Below, one piece after another: positions 41,791 to 43,323 of a stretch of 43,323 nt of DNA; position 1 is the stretch's first letter, and each line of letters opens with the position of its first letter. A program made the position numbers and the translations under genes. The notes below the pieces were generated by a model that had not been told where the DNA came from, ran no database searches, and was given only the letters and a program-made list of their open reading frames with translations. Source of the stretch: Anammoximicrobium sp032229885 (GTDB taxonomy: Bacteria > Planctomycetota > Planctomycetia > Pirellulales > Pirellulaceae); contig JAVYAJ010000342.1 of NCBI GenBank assembly GCA_032229885.1, positions 1 through 43,323 of the forward strand. The letters run 5' to 3'.

Positions 41791-42900
41791 ATGATGATTG
41801 ATCTCCGTTTATTGCCAGCCAGACTGTTCACGACTGCTGCCGTCCTGGTTCTTGCTGCGTCGTCCGCGGCCAATGCCCAGTCCGGCGGCGACGTGCTTCA
41901 CCATCCCTACCTCCTGGACAACGGGTTGACTTCTCGCTCGATTTCGTTCGAGAACCCAACCGGAGCGCCGGGCGAGGGAGGCAAGGCGGCCAGCAACTTG
42001 GGTGTCGGCCGCAAAGGCGCTCCAGCGCAGCAGATCGCGCCCGGCGAGACCGTTTCCCTGTGCGACATCGAAGGCTCTGGCGTCATTCGCCACATCTGGA
42101 TCACCACCGACCGGACACCGATCGTCCAACGGGCGTGCGTCATCCGGGCCTATTGGGACGGACAAGAGCACCCCAGCCTCGAATGCCCGATTGGCGATCT
42201 GTTCGGCTTTGCCCATGGCCGGATCACCGCGTACCAGTCCGCCGTCCACTCGGTCGGACCGACCGGCGGCCGGAACCTATGGCTGCCCATGCCTTTCGCC
42301 AAGCGCGCCAAGCTGACGTTTACTAACGAAGGCGAAAAGACGGTCCCGCTGTTCTACCAGATCACCTACACGATCGGCGACCAGCATCCGTCGGATGTCG
42401 GCCGATTGCACGTCCTGTTCCGTCGCGAGAATCCGACGACGGAGAAACAAGACTTTGAACTGCTGCCCCAGCGACGCCAAAAAGGCCGTTTCATTGGTTC
42501 GGTCATCGGCGTCCGAAACCTGCATCCCGACCAGTGGTGGGGCGAAGGCGAAATTAAGGTCTACATGGACGGCGACGAAAAGTTCCCCACGATCGTCGGC
42601 ACCGGCAGCGAAGACTACGTGGGATTGGCCTGGGGGATTCAGTTGGCGCCGTTTCTCTATAACGGCTGCAGCCTGAACGACAAGCAATTCGTGTCCATGT
42701 ATCGTTGGCATCTGCCGGATCCGATCGCCTGGCGGAAAGAGGCCCACATCACGATCCAGCAGATCGCCTGGAAGAACGGGCTGGCCGAAACGCAGGACGA
42801 TTGGTCGGCCGCGACATTCTGGTACGAGCCGATTCCCAGCGCCGCGCTGCCGCCGATGCCGGACGTCAAGGCGCGTACCGCCGACATCTGGAGCAACTGA
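41791..42900 (+). CDS. Secreted DUF2961 / GH172-family glycoside hydrolase
   Basis: A 369-residue exported protein (signal peptide LFTTAAVLVLAASSAANA). The body matches DUF2961, now glycoside hydrolase family 172, whose characterised members act on fructofuranosyl or arabinofuranosyl linkages. Motifs: LDNGLTSRSISFENPTGAPGEGGKA-like opening, DIEGSGVIRHIWIT, RAYWDGQEHPSLECPIGDLFG, the WWGEGEIKVYMDGDEKFPTIVGTGSEDY region that should contain the catalytic glutamates, and NDKQFVSMYRWHLPDPI. Length is typical of single-domain members. AAGGAGG (41778-41784) lies six bases before the ATG at 41791. The actual substrate is unknown. Confidence 0.9.
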   Translation: MMIDLRLLPARLFTTAAVLVLAASSAANAQSGGDVLHHPYLLDNGLTSRSISFENPTGAPGEGGKAASNLGVGRKGAPAQQIAPGETVSLCDIEGSGVIRHIWITTDRTPIVQRACVIRAYWDGQEHPSLECPIGDLFGFAHGRITAYQSAVHSVGPTGGRNLWLPMPFAKRAKLTFTNEGEKTVPLFYQITYTIGDQHPSDVGRLHVLFRRENPTTEKQDFELLPQRRQKGRFIGSVIGVRNLHPDQWWGEGEIKVYMDGDEKFPTIVGTGSEDYVGLAWGIQLAPFLYNGCSLNDKQFVSMYRWHLPDPIAWRKEAHITIQQIAWKNGLAETQDDWSAATFWYEPIPSAALPPMPDVKARTADIWSN

Positions 42901-43118
42901 CGCAAGGCTTCGTTCGTGGGACGATGCTTTGCACGGGTCAAAATCAGCCTTTGTCGGGCGGACCTCAGACCGTCTTTGCCGCGCGCCGCATGGCGTGCGG
43001 CCGGCCATCCCAAGCCATGCCCAGTGCAACTCGCGTAGGACTGCTCCGCTACGATCGCTGCGTTCCCTCCGCTGCGCAGTCCAACCCCACGGCAAACCGT
43101 AGGCTAACACGTACACCA

Positions 43119-43158
43119 AGGGGACATTTCTATCCGTGCGACACAGGGGACATTTCTA
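43119..43158 (+). repeat. Duplicated AGGGGACATTTCTA word, possible transposon-end remnant
   Basis: Two exact 14-bp copies at 43119-43132 and 43145-43158, 26 bp apart. Repeats of this kind, with the reverse reading TAGAAATGTCCCCT, are familiar to me from the ends of integrase-type insertion elements that have several transposase-binding sites. No transposase is visible in the window. Confidence 0.45.
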
Positions 43159-43248
43159 GTGGCTTATAACAAATGTTCTTGACGGAATCGCTTGCTCTCG
43201 GTCGCTCGCCTGCCGTACAATTCAACGGGTGCATTCCCGTTTTGCGCA

Positions 43249-43275
43249 CTAAGTGCTAGCAGTGCTAGCACTTAG
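43249..43275. repeat. 27-bp palindrome (13-bp arms, 1-base centre)
   Basis: CTAAGTGCTAGCA (43249-43261), a central G, and TGCTAGCACTTAG (43263-43275) are perfectly complementary. The centre is also a tandem duplication of AGTGCTAGC. It overlaps the stop codon of the possible minus-strand partial gene, so it could be its 3-prime hairpin, an operator or a recombination site. Confidence 0.7.
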
Positions 43276-43323
43276 GGAATCCAGATCGCGTCGTTGGGCT
43301 CTAGTGGGAAGCCGGTATTTGGC
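43272..43323 (-). CDS. Possible C-terminal fragment of a gene beyond the window (weak)
   Basis: Sixteen codons ending PLEPNDAIWIP and TAA (stop at 43274-43272). The LEPNDAIWIP ending resembles the last strand of SLBB/polysaccharide-export-type domains (PNDVIxVP), but so short a piece cannot be assigned. The right edge is open. Confidence 0.2.
   Translation of the reverse strand, partial: PNTGFPLEPNDAIWIP

Larger units (their letters stand above)
42901..43323. other. Right-end region without a confident gene
   Basis: No complete gene. It carries the duplicated AGGGGACATTTCTA word (43119-43158), a weak AACGGG/CCCGTT hairpin followed by T residues (43224-43243) and the 27-bp palindrome (43249-43275). 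From 43323 to 43272 on the minus strand an open frame ends ...NTGFPLEPNDAIWIP and TAA; it could be the C terminus of a gene that lies outside the window. Confidence 0.5.

Overview
The window is GC-rich chromosomal DNA from a bacterium that is most probably a planctomycete (Pirellulales-like). The main clues are gene families typical of that phylum: a DnaJ-like module fused through a membrane segment to a LamG domain, a tandem DUF1080 protein, a type I sulfatase, a GH172/DUF2961 protein, a small secreted carboxypeptidase-regulatory-like protein, a proline-rich secreted protein ending in a QPVRNFVRYLSP-type tail, and an intergenic repeat that reads NPKRQRG in one frame. No rRNA, tRNA, CRISPR array, prophage or intact insertion sequence is visible.

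Layout. 0.2-3.9 kb (minus strand): surface glycan genes, a GT9 heptosyltransferase-like gene and a translationally coupled gmd-rmd pair for GDP-6-deoxy-D-mannose. 4.8-10.2 kb (plus): a large secretin with its own TTG start, then an ApbE lipoprotein. 10.3-14.1 kb: a divergent pair, the J-like/LamG membrane protein (minus) and an orphan NtrC-type sigma-54 regulator (plus). 14.6-17.0 kb: an overlapping AGE-family epimerase and manC pair, which could supply GDP-mannose to Gmd. 17.3-24.4 kb (minus): an XRE-type regulator, a heparinase II/III-like secreted protein, an S9 prolyl oligopeptidase-family peptidase and a secreted TIM-barrel glycosidase-like protein. 24.8-27.0 kb: metF and a divergent tandem DUF1080 protein. 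27.3-33.3 kb (plus): a [NiFe]-hydrogenase maturation cluster in the order hypB-hypF-hypC-hypD-hypE, with neither hypA nor hydrogenase structural genes in the window. 33.5-38.9 kb: a DegT-type sugar aminotransferase, a proline-rich secreted protein, a YiiX-like papain-fold lipoprotein that overlaps it antisense, a carboxypeptidase-regulatory-like protein and a polytopic membrane protein. 39.0-42.9 kb (plus): a zinc-ribbon protein, an N-sulfoglucosamine sulfohydrolase-like sulfatase and a GH172-like protein. The last 0.4 kb and the first 0.24 kb hold no confident gene.

Three themes link the genes. The first is nucleotide-sugar and surface-glycan synthesis (manC, gmd, rmd, the GT9 enzyme, possibly AGE and DegT). 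The second is secreted carbohydrate degradation (heparinase-like, TIM-barrel, DUF1080, sulfatase, GH172), in line with the polysaccharide-degrading lifestyle of planctomycetes. The third is hydrogenase cofactor assembly. I found no clear unprecedented multi-gene system. The less explained items are short repeats: two GTCAGTG-type heptamer arrays (one spans the hypF stop codon), several dispersed-looking intergenic repeats, and a 27-bp palindrome near the right end. Start codons were chosen by Shine-Dalgarno match, signal-peptide position and family alignment from memory; no database search was possible.
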